A program made the translations under genes and the position numbers. The notes under the pieces are model-generated. The model was not told the DNA's origin and made no database searches. It saw only the letters and a program-made list of their open reading frames with translations. From the NCBI GenBank assembly GCA_031275255.1, contig JAISPA010000148.1, forward strand, positions 1 through 5,786: DNA of 5,786 bases, written 5' to 3'. Of the stretch, positions 5,606 to 5,786 are shown piece after piece. The DNA is from Acidaminococcales bacterium (GTDB lineage Bacteria > Bacillota > Negativicutes > Acidaminococcales > JAISLQ01). Position 1 is the first letter of the stretch. Every line of letters starts with the position of its first letter.

Positions 5606-5786
5606 TTGGCGGAAGAAGAAAAAGTTGCGGAAGAGAAAAAATCAAAAATTCCCAAACCTAAAATGTCGATAGTTATCGGCGTTGTTCTCGTTATTTTGGG
5701 CATAGTGCTCGCAGGCGGCATATCGTTTTTTGTCGCCGCCAAGATTGCCGGCGACCGGCAGCCGGTAACGGTAATCGTCAAACGCG
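5606..5786 (+). CDS. fliL: Flagellar basal body-associated protein FliL, N-terminal part (3' end outside window)
   Basis: The frame is open from the TTG at 5606 to the window end, giving 60 residues. They show the FliL layout. A short charged cytoplasmic tail (AEEEKVAEEKKSKIPKPK) is followed by one transmembrane helix at about residues 21-45 (SIVIGVVLVILGIVLAGGI and on). The beginning of the extracytoplasmic domain follows (QPVTVIVKR). FliL surrounds the stator and supports torque; this role is known for the family. The assignment rests on topology and on position after flbD, because the diagnostic C-terminal domain is outside the window. The start codon is TTG, chosen from the ribosome binding site. 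The GTG at 5597 would add MWI and overlap that site. The gene begins 183 nt after flbD and has its own predicted promoter. Confidence 0.85.
   Translation, partial: MAEEEKVAEEKKSKIPKPKMSIVIGVVLVILGIVLAGGISFFVAAKIAGDRQPVTVIVKR

Overview
The window is a stretch of a flagellar biogenesis operon, all on the + strand. The order is: end of a ylxF/motE-like gene (1-282), fliK (364-1809), flgD (1826-2452), a small TIGR02530-type flagellar operon gene (2495-2884), flgE (3064-5142), flbD/swrD (5228-5422) and the start of fliL (5606 to the window edge). This order, with a YlxF-type gene before fliK and flbD between flgE and fliL, together with strong AGGAGG-type ribosome binding sites, points to a Firmicutes bacterium. 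The stretches of flgE that I counted by hand are mostly about 55-60% G+C, and codon use is GCC/GGC-rich. A motile Negativicutes-type anaerobe (Sporomusa/Selenomonas-like) is my best guess, but that taxon is inference.

How the genes work together: FlgD is the hook cap, FlgE the hook subunit that polymerises under it, and FliK the secreted ruler that stops hook growth and switches export specificity. YlxF/MotE-like and TIGR02530 proteins are accessory members of the same operon. FlbD/SwrD and FliL act on motor output. The first 2.9 kb is tightly packed (gaps of 16-81 nt). Three larger non-coding gaps stand out. One is 179 nt before flgE with a perfect 10-bp GC hairpin. One is 85 nt after flgE with a long GC hairpin. 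The third is 183 nt before fliL, carrying a near-consensus sigma-A promoter (TTGACA, 17 nt, TATTAT).

The most unusual content is inside the hook genes. FlgD carries two tandem copies of its post-cap 'LIGKxVTW' module where one is usual. FlgE is 692 residues, far longer than typical hook proteins, because its middle holds two tandem copies of a roughly 120-130-residue beta-rich module. Each copy has one cysteine at the equivalent position, and the first copy lies in a stretch of visibly lower G+C. I saw no mobile elements, tRNA or rRNA genes, CRISPR arrays or defence genes, so the window is core motility DNA with lineage-specific elaborations.
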